In this document: positions 1 through 10,866 of the stretch, one piece after another
Position numbering within the stretch: position 1 is the first letter of the stretch
Layout: the number at the start of each line of letters is the position of its first letter
Assembly (NCBI GenBank): GCA_910591455.2
Contig: OU342806.1
Span: forward strand, 26,437,922 to 26,501,921
Length of the DNA stretch: 64,000 nt
Direction of reading: 5' to 3'
Source: Pholis gunnellus
Taxonomy: Eukaryota; Chordata; Actinopteri; Perciformes; Pholidae
The notes under the pieces: generated by a model
Told to the model about the DNA's origin: nothing
Databases searched by the model: none
What the model saw: only the letters and a program-made list of their open reading frames with translations
Made by a program: the position numbers and the translations under genes

Positions 1-266
1 CTACACACGTGGACAAAGAAGTTGGTACCCTTCCGTTAAAGAAAGAAAAACCCACAATGGTCACTGAAATAACTTGAAACTGACAAAAGTCAAAAAATCA
101 GACATTGCTTTAGAATTGTGGTTCAACAGCAATGTCTGATTTCATTAGTTAATTTTCAGTACATTTTTATTTATTATTCTTGTCAGTTTCAAGTTATTTC
201 AGTGACCATTGTGGGTTTTTCTTTCTTTAACGGAAGGGTACCAACTTTTTTGTCCACGTGTGTATA
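1..266. mobile_element. Palindromic MITE (long terminal inverted repeats)
   Basis: The first ~86 bases are the near-perfect reverse complement of ~180-266; both outer ends carry CACGTGGACAAA and both arms contain GTTGGTACCCTTCCG. A second, shorter inversion (AATCAGACATTGCT against AGCAATGTCTGATT) lies in the left part of the loop. No protein is encoded, so this is a non-autonomous DNA transposon. The left end coincides with the window edge, so its outermost bases and target duplication cannot be read. I did not assign a superfamily. Confidence 0.85.
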
Positions 267-506
267 TAGTGTCATATATTTTTTAAATAACACTACCACA
301 TTAACTGACAATAGCAAGCCCTAAAACTGAACCGACTCAAATTAAGAACTGATTAAATTCCATTCAGGTTTATGTGAATGCTATTTTATAATGGTATATC
401 ATAATTATTCTGGGATAAAGGGGAGAGTAGTGTCCCATGATGTTAAGGTTACTACTTAGACCAATAGTGTAATCTGAGAAGAGGTAGATATGTTGAAAGT
501 GTTTAC

Positions 507-1427
507 CCGCGTTATCTTCTGCTGCTTCTCTTCCTCTACAGCCAGAAAGCTGGTACAGTAGATGGGAACCACAACGTTCTGCAGTGCTGCCAACAAATCC
601 TTCTGCTGCTTCCGCTGGCTGTGAAGACACATTTCAAAACACATTACAAAGAGGACTATGCTGAAAGCTGCTAAACTATTTCCTGTAGGAGTAAAGTGAT
701 TGACATATTTATCAATGTATTTTGGTTTGTGTACCAGTGATGGAGAACATCATTGGTTAAATAGATGAGATGTAGTCGGAGCTCAAAATGCGCTCCATCA
801 GCAGTGATGCGGTTGCGAAGATGTGATGTCATCAGTTCACAGTGCTGTGGAGTCTTGGCGTTGTTGAACATCCAGTTCTTACCAGCCTGACAGGAAGACA
901 AACACATGAGTGAGATATCAATATTTTGTTATTGTTATCAATATTTTAGGAATCTACAAACATAAGCATCACTAAAAGAATCTATTATGGCAGGCTTACA
1001 GAGATGGCGTCTTTGGTGCAGGTGTCTATAATGGGCTGCAGCAGGTTGTCAAACTCTGTGATGTCCAACTGAGTTTGTAGCAGCATTTTCTGGGTCTGCT
1101 GCTCCGTAGCCAGAGCTATGGCTGCAGTCACTTGTTCCTTTATTGTGAGGGACAGAGAAAAAGAAAAGCAGAAGAAAATTCTATTAACCATTCTTGTTCA
1201 GCTAGCCACTGCCCGTCATGAAGTGGAACAGGAGCTAACAGGTTGGATACAAAATAGTAAAAAAACCCAAACTAAAGTTGGTTCTCATCCAGGAAGACCA
1301 TCTGCTGTGGCTCAGGAGCTAGAACCAGGTCCATAATCACACGGTGTCTAAGTGTCCTTGAGCAAAAAACTGAACTCCAAGCTGCATCCAAAAGGCAGAC
1401 CAGCGCATTGCACGCTCCGCTGCCATT

Positions 1428-1503
<76 letters not shown>

Positions 1504-4500
1504 CGAATAAGAGGCCAATTGAAATTAATTTGGTAAAAATGATGTAACATACACAGCAACATGCAGGCAATAGGCCTACAGTATGTTCCTTACAATACTC
1601 TTATCTGGTGAAAACACAAATGTATTGTTGCAGTTAATAATTCGGTGGCCCATACCTAATGCAAACAGACTACGCAGTTTGCCTCTCCTCTTTTTGGAAT
1701 TTGTTTCTCTGTATCCCGCCAGTTTTGCTAAGTGGTATATCATCATTTTGAAATGATCTTTTCCCAAACTTACAGCTTTGTTGTTCAGTGATATTCATAC
1801 AGAGGCCCGTAATATTTAAATAGTACAACAAAAAAGCACCAGGGCCCGTTTATTACTGAGTTTTGGTACACATCTCTATCGTCAGGTAAAGTAAAAAGGC
1901 TACAGCCAGTGTTTAGTTTGTTAAAAAATAAAAAAACACCATAAATTGTGAAGAATTGCGCCGTATGTTGCAGGCCGTATGCTAATGCATTCCAAAATTA
2001 CCTCACCAAAATAATTTATTTTGCGACTGCAAAAATCCTTTAGCTGGCTTCTGGTTCCTAGCACTTGCTCTTAAGTAAAAGAAAAAGAAGGAAACTGAAG
2101 ATGTACACTGCCAGATGTATTCATTTCTTTCTTGCTCTGTACCTGTCGGAGTGTGTGCAGATGCTGCTCTTGCTGCTGCAGATTCCATTGGCTCTGTTGG
2201 ATGAGCTCATCCAGAGCCAGCGCTGCAGGCGGAAGAATCGGAGGCGGAGCAATCATCGGTATTGTTGGAGGAGGGATATCAACCACGTCTTTGGTGCCTG
2301 GGTTGTACATTTCTGCAAAAGAATATGAAAACTTTAAGTCTGGAAGTTTGGTAACGCTCTGATTTTGGGGCCGAGGCTGGGAGGGGTGATGCTGTGCCAC
2401 TGCTAATGTGATGCAGAAGGATGCAGTCCATAAATCATAGACATATAAATACAAGTATTTAACTCAAAGTGACCTCTAAAAGGTCAAATAAGATGTATCA
2501 GCAAGCTGATGAAACATATCAAGTATGAGCAGAAGAGTGAACATAATTTAAATGACCGTTCCTTGAGCCCTGAGCCTTTCAGCAGAAACGACTGCTGGAA
2601 GGAAATATGTTAGAACCTCCAACAATCACAGGCACCACGGTTTGCAAACATAGCTACAATATGTTACTCAACTACTGCAATGACATGACGTCCCATTCCC
2701 ACAATGTGGCAATATTTTAAAACCAATAATTTGATGTTAGACAGAATCCCTAGCCTACAAATCAAGATGCAAGTCAAAAATGCTTTATTAAAATGAATCA
2801 TAATAGAATTTTAACTAAGGATGTCCTGAGCCAATAAATAGTAGGCTGCTTTAGGGATCAGTTATGTTGGTCATGTAAAAAAAAAAGTCCATTTCTAAGG
2901 ATTTTTTTTAATGTGATTCATTGAGGCTACGCAAGCTGTCAATGCCCCACTGCCCTCAGTTAGACACCATAGCGTATGTATGGTACGGTGTTATGACTTT
3001 AGTGAGCTTGACATACAATATATTCAGACCTATCATTTTTTACCTTACTTAATATTTTAAAATCTCATGAAATCCATTTCCCCGTCATGAGAATTGGAAT
3101 GATCCCTTGTGATTTGTGGTTACTGTAACATTCTCTTGCAGCTACTCAATGGCAAATGGTGGCTTATGATATTTTCCCCAAATGATATCAGTATAATATT
3201 ACAGGATCTGTGCATTTGTCATTCCATCCAGGAGCTCTGAAAGTGTACCAGGCAGAATATCATGACATCCATATCAGGATGCACACACCAGCCCAGTAGT
3301 GTGAGCCAGTGGGTCCACATCATCCAATTTCAATTCATCCTTGAGCGTGAGGTGGTGGAAATGTTATCAAGAACTGAGATAATTAATCAGATACTCGTGA
3401 ACCCAACAATCATGCAGCACTTGCTCTACAATGCCCTGAATCATAAGAAAAAAGCATTTTAGAGACAAACAGTTTGAACAAGACACGTCACCAGAGCCCT
3501 GTACTATGAAGCCAGTTCAACATACCCAAGATATTTTTTGGTGATCTGGTTTATCTGGATCATCCACTCAGGGTATCTCAATCTGACTGTGAGCGTGTTC
3601 ACATAAAGGGGCAGTGTTTGCAGCATCTGACCAATCACAAACATGGACAAGCACACTGTCAACAGAGCGGTGCATGTCAGGCCTCTGGGCCCTGGACTAC
3701 GAGGCAGGATTTGGTGTTAGCAAGGTCATTTCAGGGTTAACTGTGGGTTTTCAGTTCTTTGAGGGAGGTTCTCTTCTTACCGGGATAGATCAATTTATGC
3801 TGAACACCTAACCTGCTCCGGAGCGTTGACGTTTGAGATAAGAGATCAACAAAGCTCTGTTCATGGATCGTTATATAATAAAATTAGTGCTGGGCAAGTT
3901 AACGCGTTATCGCATTAACTAATTAACCCTGACAATTATTTTATCGCAGTTTTTTTAATTATTAAGCGGACATTTTTAACACAAGAACTGGCCAGCCGAC
4001 CAGCCGGTGAACAGCTGTTTTTGTGTGGCATCTCTTCCGGCTCTTCCTGTTTCCTTCACCTACATTCCCCTGGGTCCTAAGTCCCTCCATGTACAGCTTC
4101 TTATCACCCTCTATGTAACAACGTACATTTATAACAAATACCACACATATTACGGTAATCAGAGTTGCACATGTGTCTGACCAAAACACCAAAAAAGAAA
4201 TGATTCATTAAAATGATTTGACGAAGTGTTTTTGTTTGGAATTTGTATAATAAGCATATCATTTAGTTATTGCTACTGAGAATTTAACAAACATAAAAAA
4301 GAAGAAAAAACATGACGTAGATAGGTTTGCCGTTTTCGAAAAGTATATTTCAAATTGTATCTCTTACACACATGAAAATAAAGTTGTGAACACCGGCTGA
4401 ATATCTATTATCAGAATCATAACTGTATTTTAACTGCTACTGTGTAAAGAGAATGCTGTTAAAAAGAACCTGATTTGTTTGAAGTGTTTGCAAACCGAAT

Positions 4501-7500
4501 GTTATTGCACTTTTGTTCATATAGCAGTACTTTTAAAATAAAAGTTTAACAGATTTATAATATCACTGCTTCATCTAGAGCCCGATAGAGCGGACTAGAA
4601 TTAGTTCATGTTTTGCAAATCTATTCTTATAGTGTGTGTGCTCAGGTTTTCCCGCTTTGAATTATGTTTTCATATTTTTTTTTATTTTGTTTCACAGCGC
4701 CGGGGTTGCAGCTGAAAGAATAAGAACACATCTAAGCAGCACATTAACTTAATGGAATACACACATGTAATTACTAGATTATGTTAATTTACACACCCAC
4801 ACAGTCGTCGATTTCTTCTATGTATTTGTCCGATATTAACGGTTCCTCTACATTTGTAAAATGCACCGCTCTGCTGACAGCATACTTGTCCATGTCTGTG
4901 ATTGGTCAGATGCTGCAAACTCCGCCCCTTTATGTGAGCGGGCTCATAATCAGATTGAGAATCCTTGGGTTTATTCACCGAGTTGATAACCAGCTTTGTG
5001 GGCCCACTTAGGAGGATAGCGGTTGTTAGGGTTAGTTAAACCAGATAACCAAAAGATAACCAGGGTCTGTTGAACTGGCTCTGTGGTACAGACCTCTGGT
5101 CTCCTTCTGTTGGTCTAATCAAACCTGACTGAAAATGGAGGATTAGGCCCAATTTGATCAGCACCATCAACAAGATAGAGATATTGTCACTCCAACTTCA
5201 AAACAATACAGCACATACTCACAAAGAAAAACATACGAACCAGAGAAAAGTAACAGACAAATTCAAATTTTAGTTTGTTTTCAAACAAATCTGGTTCCCA
5301 ATAAATACCTTCAGATTTATACTCCTCCCCGTCGTGGGCAGAAGGATCTAAGTGGAGAAAAGCAAATGTTAATACAGTAATGCATTCCAGTGGTATTACA
5401 TGACTGACAGAAGAACTCATGCAACCCTGCACAACACGTGCTATAATTACCAGACTGTTGATAATCTGATCATCATACAGTGACCAAAAAACCTGTAGGT
5501 GCAGTAAGAAGCTTTAACTTCCTCTACTACCTATATACAAGTTGTATTAATAGTCTGCTGAGTCAAAACTATGAGTAAGTACATAATACTACAGTTAAAT
5601 AACGTTGCTGATCATTTCACAGCAGCAGGGTGTAGAGATTATGTCCAGAGATTATCATCTTCACAGTTTTTCAGTACTGGCAGAACCAGTATAGTATATT
5701 TTCTATTTGGATTCAGCCACTAGAAGCCATGTGAAATATGTAGTGGTGTAACGGATTGATCTGTGATCCCTTCTGACCCCCCTCACGGTTTGGCACATTA
5801 ACAATCCTAGTGTGAAATAAAGTTTCACTGACAATCCTTGTCGTCCTCAGATATTCAGTAAAATATGCGATCGGGACATCATTCATGCTTTCTGTTGGCT
5901 GATCTCTTATAATGTTACATTGTAAACAACCAAAACGTGCTGAAAATGACCGGCGGAGAGCTGATAACGTGGCTAATGGACAACGAACGAAGATTCCATT
6001 CAGTTACATTATGATGCGTTCAGGCTCTGTTCGGTGAAATTATTATTGGCTGAAGTTGACAATGTTGTTAGTAAAAGATACTTCGCTCACTTGACTCACA
6101 GAGGTGTTTGAGGTCAGTATTAACGGAATGTGTACAGCATTCTGTGAGCTGGATTGAAAACATGAATAACGTGTTTATCACTTATTGGCCTAAATGACTG
6201 TATAAGAAGGTCAGTGGATGGATCACTGGCCCCTGCAAGTCAAAGTGACCTTGAGCAACATACTGAACCTCAAATTGCTCCCGACGTCTGTGCCAGCCGT
6301 GTGAGAGTGCGCATGTGAACGGTGATTGCTCGTGATAGGGAGGTTGGCCCCTTGAATGGTAGTCTCTGCCACCAATGTATGAATGCGTTTGTGAATGAGT
6401 GAATTCTGACCTGTGTTGTAAAGAGCTTTGAGTCGTTGTGAAGACTACTATAACATTCCAACATCACAAAAATATCTATATGCAAATTCTGGTTTTATGC
6501 TAGACTGTCCTGTTAACTACGTACGCTGTTGGTGCTCCATAGCAAGCTTGCACTTATAGTAGCTGAAGTATTCTCCCCCAAAGAGGAAGGAGAACTTCGG
6601 GTTGTCCTTCTGCTTCTCCATCGTCATCTTTTCAAACTCTGGCCCGTTCCGAGCAACAAACTGGGCCAGCTTGTCGATGACATTCTTCAGTTCTTGATCT
6701 GCACCAGAAGAAAGAAGAGGGAACACATACAGTCAGAGCTGCGGCAGCTGGGGATCTGTCTAAAAGTGGTGACAAACAAACAAACCAAAAAGACTACAAG
6801 AAATGACAACATTCACCTGTTTTGTACCAATCTGATTGAAAGAAGAATCCCATCTACTGTGAGATTAAAAGGTAATCTGTTTCCTAATTAGGAACTTTCC
6901 TGACGTGGACAATCTCTTTGCTTGTTTTATACACCAGTTGAATATAATAAGCACAATTGTATATGAAAATGTGTAACAATATGAAGCAACATGTATATGC
7001 CCAAATGTAACTGGAATCGTTTTAAATGTTGGTTCATGTCATGAGCAAACTGAGCAAAATAATAAGTTACTTGAGGCCACAGTATCATCTATGTGTCGAT
7101 TAGGAAACGAACGAAAAACGATCACGATAGAATATTTTTACACCCACATGGTTAGAAGAGTCTACATCTATTAAACCAGTGGATGTGGAGTTTAACGATC
7201 TTCTGGGTTTTCAAAGATTGCTGCCCGAGTATTAATCTTTCAGAAAAAACGAAGAGGCACAAACCATGATTGTGAAAATAGAGTGTAACATCTTAACAAG
7301 GGGTGAACATTTCTGCAGATCTTGTGCTTTTTTATCTTTAACACCCAAATGTCTAAACTGGTGGAGTAACGTTAGCCTGAGGAGAGGGCATCCTAATCCA
7401 CAAACAGTCCGCACTACAAACCCATGTGTCTTAGTCCGTTGTACTGCTCGCCATGCCACATAGTGTTACACATTGGAAAATGAAAGGCGAAAAGAAGGAA

Positions 7501-7834
7501 ATCACTCGAGTTATATGAATTTAGCCGTGGGAGTTAGCTAACGTTAACTTAAAAAATACTTCAGAAATACCGTTAGCGTTAAGAAAGCCTAGCTGTTGCG
7601 CTCCAATGCTAATGTCCATCATTGTTCATACTGCCCTTGTTTATTGGTGCACAGTGTAACGTTACACACACCTACTGATGTTACGAAGTCGGCCGAAAGG
7701 CTAAATGCAGCGGTAATGTATTGTGTTGAACGTTAGCTCGAGGTAGCGTGTTAGCTAGCTAACGTACAATGGCAATAATAAAACGTTGCAGCGTAACGTT
7801 ACTGCTCACCTTCAGGGGGATTGGGGATATCCAT
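507..7834 (-). CDS. cherp: CHERP, 5' part of gene (exons 1-7; continues off the left edge)
   Basis: CHERP is a U2 snRNP-associated splicing factor, first named for an ER calcium role. Coding exons, in transcript order: 7834-7810 (start codon, MDIPNPPE), 6698-6525, 5347-5309, 2312-2143, 1137-1000, 886-735, 618-507. All have AG/GT borders and their phases join into 270 open codons. Exon 2 encodes the SURP motif (DKLAQFVARNGPEFEKMT, then the FSFLFGGEYFSYYKCKL stretch). Exon 4 is proline-rich and ends in DELIQQSQWNLQQQEQHL. Exons 5-7 enter the CID domain (EFDNLLQPIIDTCTKDAIS, NRITADGAHFELRLHLIYL, VVVPIYCTSFLAVEEEKQ). These stretches match vertebrate CHERP nearly residue for residue. The rest of the CID, the Arg/Ser-rich region and the G-patch lie left of base 507. 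Introns hold SINE pieces, a (GT)n tract and a nested DNA transposon. The 39-nt exon 3 is the least certain piece. Confidence 0.95.
1285..1502 (+). repeat. Degenerate SINE-like fragment followed by (GT)n microsatellite
   Basis: Bases 1285-1428 resemble the body of a common fish SINE (GTGTCCTTGAGCAAAAAACT, close to the usual GAGCAAGACACTGAAC module). They run straight into a ~74-bp pure (GT)n tract at 1429-1502. The repeat lies in a CHERP intron just upstream of exon 5 on the minus strand. His/Thr-repeat reading frames across it are translation artefacts. Confidence 0.7.
3490..5100. mobile_element. DNA transposon with long inverted ends, containing a nested hAT copy
   Basis: The left arm (3490-3680) is the reverse complement of the right arm (4860-5100). 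Both share, in inverted orientation, AGCCAGTTCAACA, CTCAATCTGA, TTCACATAAAGGGGC or its variant, and TGCAGCATCTGACCAATCAC. Both termini read ACCAGAG inward. No transposase is recognisable, so this is an internally deleted, non-autonomous element, possibly PIF/Harbinger-like. It sits in the CHERP intron between exons 3 and 4. A second, unrelated element (from 3885) is inserted in its middle, so it is the older of the two. Confidence 0.75.
3885..4556 (+). mobile_element. Non-autonomous hAT element, copy 1 (truncated, nested)
   Basis: It begins with the terminus TAGTGCTGGGCAAGTTAACG and continues as the reverse complement of the complete copy at 53541-54509. Shared stretches include the ACACAAGAACTGGC-type start, GGGTCCTAAGTCCCTCCATG, and the ATTCAGCCGGTG block in opposite orientation. 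Similarity stops near 4550 after TTTTAAAATAAAAG, so the distal terminus is missing. A 76-residue open frame on the other strand has no recognisable domain. Confidence 0.7.
5309..5347 (-). CDS. cherp: CHERP exon 3, putative 39-nt microexon
   Basis: On the minus strand a pyrimidine-rich acceptor (TTTCTCCACTTAG) precedes 39 nt and an AAG|GTATTT donor follows. Both borders are phase 1, matching the flanking exons, so it adds 13 codons (about HPSAHDGEEYKSE) between the SURP exon and the proline-rich exon. Mammalian CHERP has a different short linker here as I recall it, so conservation does not confirm it. Because exons 2 and 4 are also in phase with each other, the microexon could be skipped without a frameshift. 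Confidence 0.55.
6213..6470 (+). repeat. SINE fragment (3' body)
   Basis: The module order is that of the SINEs at 32701 and 38353: GACCTTGAGCAACATACTGA, CCCTTGAATGGTAGTC, CAATGTATGAATGCG, then TAAAGAGCTTTGAGTCG. The tRNA-like head with A and B boxes is not recognisable, so this is a 5'-truncated or decayed copy inside the first CHERP introns. Confidence 0.6.
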
Positions 7835-8013
7835 GATTTGTTTCAGTTACAACAGATCCGCTGAACCTTAATAGAACAGACCATTCGATGTCTATGTTAC
7901 TACTTGGTTTATACAATTGACCAAAAAACAAGCATTACGCCTGTAACGTAGGCCGGAAACCAACTTTATTCATTATGATGACGCTATCATGAACCGCCCT
8001 ACTCTGCTTCTGA
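7835..8013 (-). promoter_or_regulatory. Probable CHERP promoter / 5' UTR
   Basis: This is the short unique stretch between the CHERP start codon (7834, minus strand) and the first transposon remnant. It holds a CpG-bearing GTAACGTAGGCCGGAAAC and a CTGATTGGCT (CCAAT-box core on the minus strand is ATTGG's complement). No TATA box is clear. The assignment rests on position only. Confidence 0.35.
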
Positions 8014-8705
8014 TTGGCTAGTACTTGTTACCCTGCGTTCTTCTTCTTCTTTTTCTATTTACTTAATGGCGGGTGGCAACTGTCGTTAAAGTCGCATTAC
8101 CGCCATCTACTATACTCGAGCGTGCCAGAGTTCCCTTTTCCATTTCTTAGAACTAGGAGCAAACAAACAAACGAAATGAAAAAACAAAAAAATACTTCTA
8201 TTCAATAACCCAGTTTCTTACAAAAATTCAAACAAGGCTTTATATTTTCCTTTCGAAATTATAAATACATTCACCCCACATTTCTTTAATTCATTCTTCA
8301 GCTTTTTTGTTTTGTTCTTCTGGCAGTGATAACATGTTCAACCGTTTCTTCATTCACACAGATCTGATGAATGTTTCCCCAATTTCAATTGTGTTTTATT
8401 TAGCCCTGTCCCCTAACCTCAGTCTTGATATGATTGTTTGCTCTCTGCAGTTTTTTCCAATTGTTTCCTTTTTTGCTTCATTTCATATAGATGACACCCT
8501 TTATTTCATTCACCCCAATGGTTTTGCCAAGCAGACATAATATTGCTCCATATTACTGCTTTAGCTTCGGCTTTACTGAAAGCTAAATCCATGATTGTAT
8601 CCTGTTTCAGAGCTTGCTTAGCTAGGGAATGAGCCATTGCATTCCCATCAATGCCGCTATGAGCTGGGATCTACATTAACCTGATTGCTGTCTCTACATG
8701 ATGTA
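8014..8705 (-). pseudogene. I-type LINE remnant (RNase H end and C-terminal tail)
   Basis: Read on the minus strand, the region gives a broken frame with SSHSGIDGNAMAHSLAKQAL, the C-terminal His/Asp part of a retrotransposon RNase H. Further down comes a CVNEETVEHVI stretch like the Cys/His tail that follows RNase H in I-type LINEs. Stops and shifts occur throughout. The low-coordinate end (8040-8120) resembles a LINE 3' UTR (a GGCGGGTGGCAAC module and TTACCGCCATCTACT). It is an old, non-functional 3' fragment. Confidence 0.6.
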
Positions 8706-8712
8706 GTCTGAC

Positions 8713-9454
8713 CAGTGGTGGGCCATCAGGGCCGCAAAGTTCACAGAAAGTTCACAGAATCACAAAGTTATTTTGTAATTTAATAACTTTTCATAAACAT
8801 GTATTATAATTATTTTTCTCATTAGCTTATTTTCTCATTGCACAGCTACTGTCTTCCTCTGTTGCTCTGCTTCCAGCCTGCAGCGCTGGTTTTAAGTAGA
8901 GCTTTTATCCAATCAGATTTCACCTTTATTTCTCTAGGTAAGAAGAGAGGCCTGAGGCCTGCTAGGAAGCCTTTGCAGTTTAAATAAATGGGGACGAAAT
9001 TGTTGATTGTCATAGTCTTCAACCAATCAGATTTTTAGTTTGACATGTTGGGCGTATTCTTTGACATGTCAGAGCTGTCTAGGTGGCCTACAAGTACGTC
9101 AGCATTAACATGCAGTGTGATTGGTCAGTGAGCTAGCAACACTGTTGTGAAGCTGAAGCTAGCTAGCAGAACTTAGTGGAAAGATATGTAAGAAGTTATG
9201 ACATTGACATGACATTTTTAGCATTTTGGTTGGTGTAGCTTTTTTTTTCTAATACTCAATGGCTGAAGGAGGAGGAGAAACGGATTTGGGAGTTACTGGC
9301 AACGCCTTTCTGGAGAAGGACATTTCCAGAATCATCATAAGAAAGGGTCGGCCAACCCCACAGCTAGCAGCCCTAACCCAGCCAGGAAAGAGATTTGTAC
9401 GAACGGTATTCCTGGCTAACAGCATCAGAGAAACGTTGTACATTTTATGGCTAA
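8713..9454 (+). mobile_element. 5' end of a hAT transposon with TTF-type zinc-finger protein start
   Basis: It begins with the hAT-like end CAGTGGTGGGCCATCAGGG. A frame starting at 9259 reads MAEGGGETDLGVTGNAF, then DISRIIIRKGRPTPQL and LTQPGKRFVRT. These resemble the region leading into the TTF zinc finger of fish hAT (ZMYM-like) transposases. The frame stops at 9459, just where the LTR-like sequence at 9455 begins, so the element appears truncated or interrupted there. The catalytic part is absent. Confidence 0.5.
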
Positions 9455-9592
9455 TGTGACGCACACAAAATGTATGGTCACATTTTTGTTTATTTAATAG
9501 AACTAATTTCTGTGATTTGCTAATCATAATAAAACTTCTTTAGAAGTGTATTACTATCTATGCCCAGTAGGTGTCAGTGCAGCACCTCAGCA
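9455..9592 (+). repeat. 5' LTR-like repeat of a degraded retroelement
   Basis: Starting with TGTGACGCACACAAAAT, this segment recurs at 10855-10866 joined to 13931-14032. Shared blocks include GTATGGTCACATTTT, TGATTTGCTAATCATAATAA and ACTTCTTTAGAAGTGTATTA. The two copies flank a gag-like frame, which fits a 5'/3' LTR pair. The 3' limit is set only by where similarity ends (after CAGTGCAGC). Confidence 0.55.
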
Positions 9593-9654
9593 GTTCTTAT
9601 ACAGGATAATTGGGCTAAAGCAGAAGATAGTTTACATCAAGACAATCTAACTCT

Positions 9655-10204
9655 GTGGTTAAGTATGATGCTTCCACAGTACAGTGTGTGTTCCTTAACA
9701 CCATCTACCAAGGTCTGGGTGAGAAACATGAGGTTGTGAGGCGAGATCTAAAACCTCTTCTGTCTGACTCCACCGTGTCTGATGAATCCCTACTGAGGCA
9801 AGTAATCAGAACTACCAATGAAGAAAGTCAAAGGAAGCGCAGACTGGGTCGCAGCTCCATCCGCAAAGTGACTCAGGCTCACAGTACTCATGCTGAACCA
9901 GAAAAGACAAACAAAGGTGATAAGAGTACTGAAACTGAAAATAAAGACAAGACAATTCAGAGACTAACGGCTCAGGTCGATGCCTTAAACCAGACCATAG
10001 ATTAATTGAAACAACTTAGAACACAAACTCAGGCACCTGAACAGCCATACTCACCTGTGTAAGGGTACAGCCAATGCCCGTCTGGGGAATGCAGCCATGC
10101 CCCATGTCACAACAGGAGCACTATCCAACATTTTACCAGGCATCTTACCAAATACCTCATCAGGCACTGACATACCAGGCCATGCCTTACATCACCTATG
10201 CAGA
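9655..10204 (+). pseudogene. Gag fragment of a Gypsy-like LTR retroelement
   Basis: The frame 9655-10005 reads VFLNTIYQGLGEKHEVVRRD, then KPLLSDSTVSDESLLRQV, then a basic stretch and a heptad-like tail (TIQRLTAQVDALNQ). This pattern is typical of the C-terminal half of fish Gypsy Gag. A stop follows ALNQTID, and weak Gln/Pro/Tyr-rich remains continue to 10204, where a hAT copy is inserted. The N-terminal Gag, protease and pol are missing, so the element cannot move by itself. Confidence 0.65.
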
Positions 10205-10212
10205 CACTAGAG

Positions 10213-10747
10213 CAGAGGTCTTCAACAGGGGGTCTGTGACACCTAGGGTTTTTAAAAAATATATATATATATATATTTTAACATGAATCTTTCCATTATT
10301 TTAATAGTTTAGTATTGTATGCAAGATAACAGGTATGTGTATGCATGGCAGTGGCACTAATAGGCCATCACTCATTTTCATTTCCACATTTATGTTTAAA
10401 ATAAAAACGTCTTTGAATAGCCTGTTGGCATGATTATCATGCAATTGACAGACAATGTTGATATTGGTATTGGTATCAGTTGACACGGTATGTTTCTAAA
10501 TGTCAGTGGCACGGCCCCCCTACTCACTGTACCTTCACATGTTTAAAATAAAAACATGAATATATGAACCTGTGTATTATTTGAATAGCTTAGTATTGAA
10601 TGCACAATAAAGAGGTATGTTTATACATGGCACTAGGCCTAGTTCAGTATAAAACACAATTTTATACGATATATATAGTCGGGGGTCCCTGCTCCATCTC
10701 TCTATCAGTTTGTGGGTCCTTGGCCTGAAAAACGTTGAAGACCCCTG
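10213..10747. mobile_element. Non-autonomous hAT element with perfect 8-bp TSD
   Basis: Ends are CAGAGGTCTTCAAC and, reverse-complemented, CAGGGGTCTTCAAC. The flanking 8-mers CACTAGAG at 10205-10212 and 10748-10755 are identical, the signature of hAT insertion. The 535-bp interior carries an (AT)n tract and has no coding capacity. It is inserted in the gag-bearing retroelement, so it is younger than that element. Confidence 0.9.
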
Positions 10748-10866
10748 CACTAGAGTATGTGAAATTGGTTGAATGAACTCAACGGTTCTGTGGTAGTGTT
10801 TGAATAAGTTTTCTTTTGCGATGTCAGGAGCCATTTATATTTTGTTCGGGAGCGTGTGACGCACAC

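Noticed and set aside
2065..2362. Plus-strand frames of 76-87 codons
   Set aside because: They are antisense to CHERP exon 4, which has correct splice sites and matches the family on the minus strand.
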